This document shows, one piece after another, positions 1 through 6,120 of a stretch of DNA of 35,996 nucleotides (its first letter is position 1; each line of letters opens with the position of its first letter). Both the position numbers and the translations under genes were made by a program. Under the pieces are notes generated by a model. The model did not search any database. It had not been told where the DNA came from and saw nothing but the letters and a program-made list of their open reading frames with translations. Source of the DNA: Lachnospiraceae bacterium (lineage in GTDB: Bacteria; Bacillota; Clostridia; Lachnospirales; Lachnospiraceae); contig JAFRLH010000004.1 of NCBI GenBank assembly GCA_017431345.1, positions 1 through 35,996 on the forward strand. The letters run 5' to 3'.

Positions 1-168
1 CCAGTTGGGTATTGGGTTAAAGATGAAGAGGCGTCTGAGTTTCATATCGAACCTATATATGTGTGTTCGAATTGTAACGGCTCCGTCTGGGGCAGAGGTG
101 AGTGCACGAGACACTGCCCACATTGTGGCAGTTTAAATATAGAGATAAAAGAAGAGGAAGACGAGTAA
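1..168 (+). CDS. Zinc-ribbon protein, 5' truncated by the window
   Basis: The frame is open from base 1 to a TAA at 166-168, so the start lies outside the window and 55 residues are visible. The visible part carries two CxxC pairs (CSNC and CPHC, about 13 residues apart), the classic pattern of a small structural zinc ribbon. A short acidic tail, KEEEDE, follows. Small zinc-ribbon proteins are common in phage early regions and usually bind nucleic acid or protein, but no specific function can be assigned. The next gene starts two bases after the stop, so the two are probably co-transcribed and translationally coupled. Confident as a coding frame, unsure of role. Confidence 0.7.
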   Translation, partial: PVGYWVKDEEASEFHIEPIYVCSNCNGSVWGRGECTRHCPHCGSLNIEIKEEEDE

Positions 169-169
169 G

Positions 170-376
170 ATGGAAGTTACGATACATATAGGATCATTGA
201 TTTTTGGCTTTATGCTTGGAGCTGGGCTGTTGCTCACATTTTTCATTGCATGCTTTTACGATGACAGGTGGGATGACGGATTTGCGAAGGGCTTTGTTGC
301 CGGTGAAAAGTACATTAAGGATGGCGAAGACAGTAATTGCCAATATGTTGATAAAAACGACCAGAAAAAGGCATAA
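170..376 (+). CDS. Small membrane protein, unknown function
   Basis: This 68-residue protein has one strongly hydrophobic segment at about residues 8-28 (glycine, leucine and phenylalanine rich), followed by a short acidic and lysine-rich soluble tail. That predicts a single membrane span with the tail probably in the cytoplasm. The start ATG lies two bases after the stop of the zinc-ribbon gene, so it looks coupled to it. An overlapping frame starting at 204 encodes no plausible protein and is a shadow. I do not recognise the family. Small single-span proteins like this are frequent in phages of Firmicutes. Confidence 0.6.
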   Translation: MEVTIHIGSLIFGFMLGAGLLLTFFIACFYDDRWDDGFAKGFVAGEKYIKDGEDSNCQYVDKNDQKKA

Positions 377-411
377 ATTACCAATATATTAGCGATTCAA
401 CGGAGGCTTAT

Positions 412-3400
412 ATGAACAATTACACGATCACACACTGTCACAGTATGTATTCGCTTCTGGATTCGGTCACGGATTACAGGCAGTACATGAACCAAGCTGC
501 AGAGTGGGGCATGAATGCAATCGCCATTACAGAGCACGGCAACATCTGGCAATGGTATAAGAAGCTGATGTATGCGAAGAAGTTGGGCCTCAAATATCTT
601 CATGGGGTCGAGTGCTATCTTACACGAACGCTTCGGCCCGAACAAAAGGTGCGTGACAACTATCATACCATCTTGATTGCTAAGAATATGGCTGGTCTGG
701 AAGAGCTTAATGAGATGGTGTCTATATCGCACGATAAGGATCATTTCTATTATAAGCCGAGACTCAGTTTCGATGAGTTTTGCAAACTTTCTCCGAACAT
801 CATCACAACTTCGGCTTGTCTTGCCGGGCCACTTGCTAATCTGGATGAAAATGACCCATGGTTCGAGAGATTGCTTCGTAGATATGATTATCTTGAGGTT
901 CAACCACACGTTAACTCATCGGATCAGATGATATACAATGCTAAACTTGCGGAGTTAAGCAAACGTGAGCATATTCCGCTGATATCTGCAACCGATACTC
1001 ATGCGCTAAACAAGTATCATTTCGAATGCCGGAAAGTGCTGATGGCTCGGAAACACATCGTGTATACGAACGAAGACGAGTTTGATCTCAGCATGAAGTC
1101 TTACGACGAACTAGTCCAGATGTATCATGATCAAGGTGTTCTTACAGAGGATCAGATTGATGAGGCTATTCGGAGCACAAACGAAGTCGCGTATTTATGC
1201 GAGGAACTGGTTCCAGATTGTAGTATCAAAAACCCGATCCTGCATGGTAGTGAAGACGAAGACAAACGCGTGTATTACGAGACGGTTAAAAAAGCGCTCG
1301 AGGAAAAGATCGCCGATGGAACAATTCCTTCAGACGAAATTGAGGCATTTCGCAGTGGCGTAGAAGAGGAGAATCGTGTATTTAAGATTTTGGGCTTTGA
1401 AGGGTTTATGTTGTCTATGCACGAGTTGTTGAAGTGGTGCCATACACATAATATTTCGACAGGCCCCGGTCGTGGATCTGTAGCTGGGTCCAAGGTTGCG
1501 TATCTGCTTGAAATCACCGATGTTGATTCCGTTAGATTTAAGACAATCTTCAGCCGGTTTGCAAATGAGAATCGCGTCGAGCTTGGCGATATCGACGTGG
1601 ATGTGTGTCCAGATCAACAGCAGTTGGTGTTCGAGCATATCGTTAAGCAGTTTGGCAAAGATAAAACTTGCCACATTGTTACGTTCAATTCCTGTGCCAC
1701 AATCAAGTCCATCATCGAAGAGGTTGTCGGTGGTTTGGCTGAGAGGTGGAAGATGGAACATCTCCACGAAAAAGACATTAAAACGCTCATATCCGAATTA
1801 AAGAAGATTAACGCGGATAAGATCATCGCAAATACAAAAGAAAACAATAAGAAGGCGGCAGAGATTAAAGCTCAGATTGCGGAACTGAAAGCGCTTGATA
1901 AACAGATTGAAGGCGATAATCCGTATTCGATCCCGATTATGAAGCGGATGAAAGAAGCCTTCGAAAAGGACTTCGAGTCAGCTTCGAAAAAGTATCCAGA
2001 TGTGGCTTATTATATCGATGGATTTAATGGCGTGGTCGTATCACAGGGTGTACATCCTGCCGGGATGGTAATTGCTCCGATTAATGTGAAGAGAGCATGC
2101 GGCTGCTTCCAGAAGGAATCAGACTGGATCTCGATGCTCGATATGGATGAACTGCACGATCTAAAGTTCCTCAAGTACGATATCTTGGGGCTGAACACAT
2201 TACAGATCACTCGTGACGCATATAAGTACATTGGTAGGCCGATGCAAAAAATATCCGAGTATGATCTGCTTGACCCAAAGGTTTGGGACGATGCGGTCAA
2301 GAGTCCTGTTGGCAACTTTCAATTTGAGTCCGATTTTGCATTCCAAGCATTGCGTAGAATGAAGCCAAGGTCAGTTGAGAACCTCGCACAGTTGTCAGCA
2401 GTACTTCGACCGGCGGCAGAAAGTTTCCGAGATGACTTTGTGGATGGACACGTAAACAAAAATCCATCCAAGATCATTGACGATCTGCTTAAGGACAATA
2501 GAGGTTACATCGTCTTCCAAGAGGACATCAGTGCATTCTTAATGGACATCTGCGGATTCGATGGATCGAAAGCAGACTCTGTAAGACGCGCTATAGGCCA
2601 CAAAGACCAAGAAGCTATCGATGCTGCCATGCCTAAGATTCTGGATGGATATTGCTCAAAATCGGATAAGCCGAGAGAGGTTGCGGAAGAAGAGGCGAAA
2701 CAGTTCCTTGAGATCATCAAGAATTCCGGATCATATGCATTTAACAAGGGCCATGCAGTGTCTTATGCGCTCAACACATTCCGGTGTCTGTATCTGAGGA
2801 CGTACTATCCTCTGGAGTTTATTACTTCGTACTTGACCAACTCAGTTACACAAGAAGATATTGCAAAAGCTACTGATCTTGCAGGCCAATATGGAATCCG
2901 GGTCATTGCTCCGAAGTTTGGACTGGCTCAAGCCGGGTATTCATTCGACAAAGAGCTTAACGTAATTGTCAAGGGCGTAGCGAGTATTAAATATTGTAAT
3001 AAGACCATGGCACAAGCACTATATATGGTATACCACAACACAAAAAACATCAAGGAAATGAGCTTTTTAGATGTGGTGAGACTTATCGAGGAAAATGTTA
3101 GGATCGATACGTGCAAGATGCAGATATTGATCAAGATCGGATTCTTCTCTGATTATGGTGAGATCAACGAACTATTAACACTGTATGATATCTACACGAA
3201 CGTGCTTGATAGTGGCTTGGCAATTCAAATCAATCGGACTGGAATCAACAAATATGTCGGAATGGTTATTGCGGATCACGCTACAGGCCGGAAGAAGGAT
3301 GGGTCAGAAGCCAAATCTTGGACGATCACCGACATGAGTGGACTGATGCATGATCTGGAACGGGTTGTTAAAAGCGCCGGTATCACTGCAGTGACATTTG

Positions 3401-3720
3401 CCCAGAGAGCCGCGTGGGAAACGGAGTTCATTGGGTATGTTACATGCTACACCGGTAAAAAGGATGATCTGCGTAAGGTATATATACAGAAGATGACTCC
3501 AATATATGGCAAGTATGGCGATACAAAAAAGCCTTGGAACTACCGTGTCGAGACAATCAGTGTTGGTTCGGGCAAAATGGCTGTTATATATTGCCGTGCA
3601 GATGTTTATGATACCCACTACGGCTTTAAAGAAGGAAGCGTGATTGAGGTTGAGCCGGGTGGTATTGTAAAAGACAAAAAGGGTTATTGGAATCTTAGAT
3701 CATATCTTTCCTGCCACTAA
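412..3720 (+). CDS. dnaE: DNA polymerase III alpha subunit (DnaE type), phage-encoded
   Basis: This is a replicative C-family DNA polymerase that would copy the phage genome. It has 1102 residues, close to the usual DnaE length. An N-terminal PHP domain (about 1-210) shows a HCHS start motif, TEHGN and GVECYL. The polymerase core carries GPGRGS at about 351-356, the catalytic DIDVD at 393-397 (D395 and D397 match the paired aspartates of DnaE) and KYDILGL with D590 as the likely third aspartate. YAFNKGHAVSYAL in the fingers-like region and an OB-fold-like stretch near the C terminus (GMVIADHATGRKKDG) complete the layout. There is no PolC-type inserted exonuclease. The ribosome site CGGAGG lies 6-10 bases before the ATG. 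Encoding a whole replicase suggests substantial replication autonomy from the host. The identity is clear; the division of labour with the host polymerase is unknown. Confidence 0.95.
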   Translation: MNNYTITHCHSMYSLLDSVTDYRQYMNQAAEWGMNAIAITEHGNIWQWYKKLMYAKKLGLKYLHGVECYLTRTLRPEQKVRDNYHTILIAKNMAGLEELNEMVSISHDKDHFYYKPRLSFDEFCKLSPNIITTSACLAGPLANLDENDPWFERLLRRYDYLEVQPHVNSSDQMIYNAKLAELSKREHIPLISATDTHALNKYHFECRKVLMARKHIVYTNEDEFDLSMKSYDELVQMYHDQGVLTEDQIDEAIRSTNEVAYLCEELVPDCSIKNPILHGSEDEDKRVYYETVKKALEEKIADGTIPSDEIEAFRSGVEEENRVFKILGFEGFMLSMHELLKWCHTHNISTGPGRGSVAGSKVAYLLEITDVDSVRFKTIFSRFANENRVELGDIDVDVCPDQQQLVFEHIVKQFGKDKTCHIVTFNSCATIKSIIEEVVGGLAERWKMEHLHEKDIKTLISELKKINADKIIANTKENNKKAAEIKAQIAELKALDKQIEGDNPYSIPIMKRMKEAFEKDFESASKKYPDVAYYIDGFNGVVVSQGVHPAGMVIAPINVKRACGCFQKESDWISMLDMDELHDLKFLKYDILGLNTLQITRDAYKYIGRPMQKISEYDLLDPKVWDDAVKSPVGNFQFESDFAFQALRRMKPRSVENLAQLSAVLRPAAESFRDDFVDGHVNKNPSKIIDDLLKDNRGYIVFQEDISAFLMDICGFDGSKADSVRRAIGHKDQEAIDAAMPKILDGYCSKSDKPREVAEEEAKQFLEIIKNSGSYAFNKGHAVSYALNTFRCLYLRTYYPLEFITSYLTNSVTQEDIAKATDLAGQYGIRVIAPKFGLAQAGYSFDKELNVIVKGVASIKYCNKTMAQALYMVYHNTKNIKEMSFLDVVRLIEENVRIDTCKMQILIKIGFFSDYGEINELLTLYDIYTNVLDSGLAIQINRTGINKYVGMVIADHATGRKKDGSEAKSWTITDMSGLMHDLERVVKSAGITAVTFAQRAAWETEFIGYVTCYTGKKDDLRKVYIQKMTPIYGKYGDTKKPWNYRVETISVGSGKMAVIYCRADVYDTHYGFKEGSVIEVEPGGIVKDKKGYWNLRSYLSCH

Positions 3721-3739
3721 AATATACTCCTAGTAGGTG

Positions 3740-3767
3740 TTGACATGACACTACATAGTGATATAAT
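3740..3767 (+). promoter_or_regulatory. Promoter P1 with shared operator-like motif
   Basis: A consensus -35 TTGACA (3740-3745) is separated by 16 bases from a consensus -10 TATAAT (3762-3767). The spacer contains the inverted repeat CACTA-CA-TAGTG, and AATAACACT (3765-3773) overlaps the -10. The same layout, spacing and AATAACACT motif recur at 14575-14608 beside a repressor-like gene. It drives the SleB-like hydrolase gene that follows. Confidence 0.8.
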
Positions 3768-3812
3768 AACACTGTGAGGTGTCATAACAACACTTACATG
3801 GGAGGTGAAAAT

Positions 3813-4271
3813 TTGAAGGTACGACGTTTAGTCATTACGGCACTCATCGTTTTAATCTTATCACTTATATTCTCACGAAAAATACTTGCTGTCGAGAACG
3901 ATCATGCTGCGGAGCTACAGTACGAAATAGACCAAGAGACATTGGACATATTTGCAAAATTAGTTTTTGCAGAAGCTGGTAATCAGGGCTTGCTTGGTAA
4001 AAGATATGTGGTCGATGTAGTGCTTAATCGCGTAGACAGCAAACGATTCAAAGAGTCCACGATCATAGATGTCATATATGCTCCGAACCAGTTTTCTCCG
4101 GTTAAGAGTAAATCGTTCTTAGACATTGTTCCGACAGAAGATTGCTATAAAGCAATAGCGCTTGAGTTGGGCGAGCGGACAAATTCAGAAATTTTATTTT
4201 TTAATGGTCGGAGTTACATTCCGAGAACTACACCCGTCCTGATCGAGGGTGATCACTATTTTAGCAAGTAG
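3813..4271 (+). CDS. SleB/CwlJ-like cell-wall hydrolase with N-terminal membrane segment
   Basis: This is a probable peptidoglycan hydrolase of the Hydrolase_2 (SleB/CwlJ) family. It is 152 residues from the TTG at 3813, which is preceded by GGAGGTG at 3801-3807. The upstream in-frame GTG at 3774 coincides with the expected transcription start and has no ribosome site. The N terminus is lysine/arginine rich and then strongly hydrophobic (about residues 6-20), so it is exported or anchored. The catalytic-domain signature reads from LVFAEAGNQGLLGKR (with the conserved glutamate) through VVLNRV and APNQFSPV to the terminal GDHYFSK. It has its own strong promoter P1, unlike its neighbours, which points to separate control. 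In spore formers this family digests cortex; in a phage it could serve lysis or be a lysogenic-conversion factor. Confidence 0.8.
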   Translation: MKVRRLVITALIVLILSLIFSRKILAVENDHAAELQYEIDQETLDIFAKLVFAEAGNQGLLGKRYVVDVVLNRVDSKRFKESTIIDVIYAPNQFSPVKSKSFLDIVPTEDCYKAIALELGERTNSEILFFNGRSYIPRTTPVLIEGDHYFSK

Positions 4272-4281
4272 GGTATAGATT

Positions 4282-4431
4282 ATGAAAAAAGAGACACGCA
4301 CACAGATCACATGTATTAAGATGCTTCCCAATTTTGTTTTAGAAAGATTCGCAACTATGGTTCGTCCTTCGGATGTGCAACAGATCAAAAAAGATTACGA
4401 ATCAAGAGGATATAAAGTTACAGTTGGGTGA
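4282..4431 (+). CDS. Small unknown protein, possibly the 5' part of a frameshifted gene
   Basis: A 49-codon frame begins with ATG at 4282, eleven bases after the hydrolase stop, and ends at TGA 4429-4431. The product is basic and soluble with no recognised motif. The +1 frame stays open across this stop and reads as convincing coding sequence (acidic/lysine rich, no stop) straight into the HPr-like gene at 4559. Either this is a separate short gene with a weak ribosome site, or the two frames once formed one protein of about 173 residues. The UGA is followed by C, a weak termination context. I see no clear slippery sequence. Confidence 0.45.
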   Translation: MKKETRTQITCIKMLPNFVLERFATMVRPSDVQQIKKDYESRGYKVTVG

Positions 4432-4558
4432 CTACATTATTTTTAATAGTCTCGATGATCAAAAGAAAAATCTCTCTAAAATCTTCGGACAGTTTAGCAT
4501 GGATCGCGATCCCTTAACGGTGGATCAAATAAATACATATTTAAATAGGAAGAAACAC

Positions 4559-4804
4559 ATGCAAGAATACGATTTTACTATACGCCTTGATACAAATAGC
4601 GTTATCAATTTTGTTGACATTGCATCGCGAGCAGATGGCGATGTGGATGTATGGAACATTGGGAGACAGAGAATAGTTGATGGGAAATCTCTGATCGGTG
4701 TAATGGCACTAGATTTAAATCAGCCTATACAAGTCAAGATTAGAACGGATAATCCGGATGAATACATGCAGTTCTGCGATGAAGTTAAGAAGTTTTCCAT
4801 TTAG
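4559..4804 (+). CDS. HPr-fold family protein without the phosphorylatable histidine
   Basis: From the ATG at 4559 this is an 81-residue protein of typical HPr length. AGGA at 4547-4550 gives a suitable ribosome site. The stretch VDIASRADGDVDVWNIGRQ, then VDGKSLIGVMALDL and a terminal YMQFCDEVKKF follow the HPr layout (helix, strand, GxxSLxGLMsL helix, C-terminal helix). The active-site histidine region is replaced by a plain TNSVINFVDIA, so it cannot act as a PTS phosphocarrier. Such degenerate HPr-like proteins occur in Firmicute phages and hosts; a Crh-like regulatory role is only a guess. The frame is open upstream to 4373 and that part also looks coding, so the true protein may be longer. 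TTG at 4424 and ATG at 4373 are alternative starts. Confidence 0.6.
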   Translation: MQEYDFTIRLDTNSVINFVDIASRADGDVDVWNIGRQRIVDGKSLIGVMALDLNQPIQVKIRTDNPDEYMQFCDEVKKFSI

Positions 4805-4819
4805 GAGGATATAAACACT

Positions 4820-5176
4820 ATGTATGATCCGAGGTTTAAATTTCAGCCTTACATTGGCGATAACACGTATCTCAATCATGCAAACGATCTGTTGGATATA
4901 CAGGCCAAGATTCACGACAAGCTTGGAGAATGCGAGAACTTTTTGGGAGTTGATTTTTGTGATGTACATGCCGGTGGGATCCAAGTCCGTGGGCATCACA
5001 AGTTAATTGAACGGTATTCATATCCGGGCGTTCAGCCAACAATAGAGTACGATTTTAGCAACTCAGATGAAGTCGTAAACAAATTTATTGAGGCGTGGAA
5101 TGAGGCTGACAACGAAAAAGATGTTCAAAGTTTTTTAAGGTTTGTTAGAGAAGGCGAGAAGTACGGCTGGGATTAA
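4820..5176 (+). CDS. Hypothetical phage protein
   Basis: This 118-residue soluble protein starts at an ATG with an excellent ribosome site (AGGAGG at 4803-4808). No membrane segment or known catalytic motif is visible. The C-terminal third is acidic and probably helical (NSDEVVNKFIEAWNEADNEK). It has two cysteines near the middle but no CxxC pair. It is the last protein gene before the tRNA and structured-RNA cluster, and an RNA pseudoknot can be drawn directly after its stop codon. I do not recognise the family. Confidence 0.7.
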   Translation: MYDPRFKFQPYIGDNTYLNHANDLLDIQAKIHDKLGECENFLGVDFCDVHAGGIQVRGHHKLIERYSYPGVQPTIEYDFSNSDEVVNKFIEAWNEADNEKDVQSFLRFVREGEKYGWD

Positions 5177-5184
5177 AGACAAAT

Positions 5185-5272
5185 AAGTGCGAAGCGCGGG
5201 TCACACTTTCCCCATATAGATACCCCACCCCCTTAAAGAATGTTAATAGTTACCCCGTTAAAAATCCCGCGC
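5185..5272 (+). ncRNA. Structured leader spacer with H-type pseudoknot
   Basis: No protein gene is seen between 5177 and 5277. AAGTG (5185-5189) pairs with CACTT (5204-5208). The loop between them contains GCGCGGG (5194-5200), a perfect 7-base complement of CCCGCGC at 5266-5272, which lies six bases before tRNA-Gln. Together these make a possible H-type pseudoknot. No clear sigma-70 promoter is seen here, although one would be expected for the tRNA cluster. The function is unknown. Confidence 0.4.
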
Positions 5273-5277
5273 ACTAT

Positions 5278-5349
5278 TGGGCTATCGCCAAGTGGTAAGG
5301 CACAGCACTTTGACTGCTGCATACGTTGGTCCGAATCCAACTAGCCCAG
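5278..5349 (+). tRNA. tRNA-Gln(UUG)
   Basis: The acceptor stem TGGGCTA (5278-5284) pairs fully with TAGCCCA (5342-5348), with discriminator G5349. The anticodon stem CAGCA/TGCTG encloses the loop CTTTGAC (5308-5314), giving anticodon TTG. The T arm is GTTGG-TCCGAAT-CCAAC, with C in place of the near-universal U55. CCA is not encoded, so it would need host CCA addition. U34 reads CAA, a codon favoured by the AT-rich phage. The whole anticodon loop is complementary to the loop of the hairpin at 5399-5414. Confidence 0.9.
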
Positions 5350-5351
5350 TG

Positions 5352-5436
5352 CTCAATGTGGCAATTGAGTAATTTCCAAGGTTGGGATGAATGAGATTCC
5401 GGTGTCAAAGCCGGTCTCTCTATTGCACGTAAGTGC
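5352..5436 (+). ncRNA. Structured spacer with three hairpins, one antisense to the tRNA-Gln anticodon loop
   Basis: Three hairpins are seen. CTCAAT/ATTGAG (5352-5357 with 5364-5369) has a 6-base loop. CCGG/CCGG (5399-5402 with 5411-5414) is extended by GAGA/TCTC across a small internal loop. GCAC-GTAA-GTGC (5425-5436) is capped by a GNRA tetraloop. The second hairpin presents GTCAAAG (5404-5410), a perfect complement of the whole tRNA-Gln anticodon loop. AGTGCTCA at 5348-5355 recurs at 5432-5439, flanking the structure. This spacer is not a tRNA: no T arm or acceptor stem can be drawn. Confidence 0.45.
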
Positions 5437-5462
5437 TCATGTTTTAAAACCTCCTGTATAGA

Positions 5463-5530
5463 CGCTCATTAGTTTAGTGGAAGAACAACAAATCTATTTG
5501 AAGACACCGGTTCGATTCCGGTATGAGTGT
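5463..5530 (+). tRNA. tRNA-shaped element lacking an anticodon loop
   Basis: The acceptor CGCTCAT (5463-5469) pairs with ATGAGTG (5523-5529). The D arm is GTTT-loop-GAAC, and the T arm ACCGG-TTCGATT-CCGGT is perfect. The anticodon stem CAAAT (5489-5493) and ATTTG (5496-5500) is also perfect, but only CT lies between its arms, where seven bases belong. About five bases including the anticodon are missing, so it cannot decode. It may be a degenerate tRNA, or it may be kept for its shape. CCA is not encoded. Its last base overlaps the next hairpin. Confidence 0.6.
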
Positions 5531-5630
5531 TCGCATAAGTGTAAGTATGCGAATGTGCTTTTGTCATCTGTTAATGCAACCGTTGCCACACAATGACGAA
5601 GCTGCGCTCCGAATTCTGTAGCTTACACAG
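5530..5630 (+). ncRNA. Structured spacer RNA with kissing hairpins
   Basis: Hairpin 1 has an 8-bp stem TTCGCATA/TATGCGAA (5530-5537 with 5546-5553) and loop AGTGTAAG. Hairpin 2 has an 8-bp stem around 5560-5567/5593-5600, then TGT/ACA and GCAA/TTGC, ending in a CCG loop. Hairpin 3 is CTGT-AGCTTAC-ACAG (5616-5630). GTGTAAG in loop 1 (5539-5545) is a perfect complement of CTTACAC at 5622-5628, so hairpins 1 and 3 can kiss or form a pseudoknot. No coding frame is convincing here. Confidence 0.5.
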
Positions 5631-5652
5631 CATATACACGCTAAGTTGTATA

Positions 5653-5738
5653 ACTCATATGGTCTAACTGGAAAGACGGGTGATGGGATGGACGCATCCA
5701 GATGTCACCAGATCGAGGTTCGAATCCTTGTATGGGTT
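5653..5738 (+). tRNA. tRNA-shaped element with a 14-base hairpin inside the anticodon loop
   Basis: The acceptor ACTCATA (5653-5659) pairs with TATGGGT (5731-5737). The D stem is GTCT/AGAC and the T arm CGAGG-TTCGAAT-CCTTG is good. The anticodon stem GGTGA (5679-5683) and TCACC (5705-5709) is perfect, but its loop is 21 bases instead of 7. The excess of 14 bases is exactly a hairpin, GGATG-GACG-CATCC (5686-5699). Removing it leaves a 7-base loop without U33, so no normal anticodon results. The D arm resembles arginine tRNAs, but the amino acid cannot be assigned. Confidence 0.6.
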
Positions 5739-5739
5739 T

Positions 5740-5811
5740 GGGGATTAGCTCAGATGGTGAGAGCAGCGGCCTTATAAGCCGTGTGTCTTGGGTTCGAATC
5801 CCAAATCCCCA
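5740..5811 (+). tRNA. tRNA-Ile(UAU)
   Basis: The acceptor GGGGATT (5740-5746) pairs with AATCCCC (5804-5810), with discriminator A5811. The D arm is GCTC/GAGC, the anticodon loop is CTTATAA with anticodon TAT, and the T arm is TTGGG-TTCGAAT-CCCAA. An encoded U34 reading AUA is unusual for Ile in most bacteria, which use a lysidine-modified CAU tRNA, but it is common in phages and some Firmicutes. It supplies a codon that is rare in a GC-rich host. CCA is not encoded. Confidence 0.93.
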
Positions 5812-5812
5812 A

Positions 5813-5892
5813 TCAGAGCGATGCCAAGTGCACAGCATCTACGTGCAAGACAAGCGTCTGCGCAAACGCAAGCAAGGCACGGACAACTCTGA
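5813..5892 (+). ncRNA. Cloverleaf-like structured spacer between tRNA-Ile and tRNA-Thr
   Basis: The closing stem is TCAGAG (5813-5818) with CTCTGA (5887-5892). Inside are GATGC/GCATC (5820-5824 with 5835-5839), then CGTGC/GCACG (5842-5846 with 5877-5881) enclosing AGAC-AAGC-GTCT (5848-5859) and GCG-CAAA-CGC (5860-5869). TGCAC in the first loop can also pair with GTGCA at 5843-5847. It is tRNA-sized and branched, but it has no T-loop consensus. It might be a decayed tRNA or an independent RNA. Confidence 0.4.
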
Positions 5893-5899
5893 CGGGTGT

Positions 5900-5973
5900 G
5901 GCTGAGTAGCTCAGTTGGGAGAGCGTCGGGATTTGTAATCCGAATGTCGTTGGTTCGAACCCAACCTTGGCCT
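5900..5973 (+). tRNA. tRNA-Thr(UGU) with an 8-base anticodon loop
   Basis: The acceptor GGCTGAG (5900-5906) pairs with CTTGGCC (5966-5972) through two G-U pairs. The D arm GCTC/GAGC and T arm GTTGG-TTCGAAC-CCAAC are normal. The anticodon arm has one base too many. Either TCGGG/TCCGA closes with a G-U pair around the 8-base loop ATTTGTAA, or a G is bulged beside an A-T pair around the normal loop TTTGTAA. The anticodon is TGT. An 8-base loop is the hallmark of +1 frameshift suppressor tRNAs. Confidence 0.8.
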
Positions 5974-5990
5974 ATAAACACCCGTAATGC

Positions 5991-6073
5991 GCTGGCGTGG
6001 CGGAATCGGAAGACGCTGCGGATTTAAAATCCGTTTTCGTAATGAAGTGTGGGTTCAAGTCCCATCGCCAGTA
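5991..6073 (+). tRNA. tRNA-Leu(UAA)
   Basis: This is a class II tRNA. The acceptor GCTGGCG (5991-5997) pairs with CGCCAGT (6066-6072), and the D arm has the typical leucine layout (TGGCGGAATCGG). The anticodon stem GCGGA/TCCGT encloses TTTAAAA with anticodon TAA. A long variable arm and the T arm GTGGG-TTCAAGT-CCCAT follow. It reads UUA, a codon abundant in the phage and rare in a GC-rich host. CCA is not encoded. Confidence 0.93.
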
Positions 6074-6120
6074 CTAGTTGTTAAACATATACTCATTAGC
6101 TTTATAAGGAGAATTGTGTA

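Noticed and set aside
5641-5981. Open frames on both strands over the tRNA cluster
   Set aside because: They consist of tRNA sequence; every frame is explained by tRNA-Ile, tRNA-Thr and the tRNA-like element.
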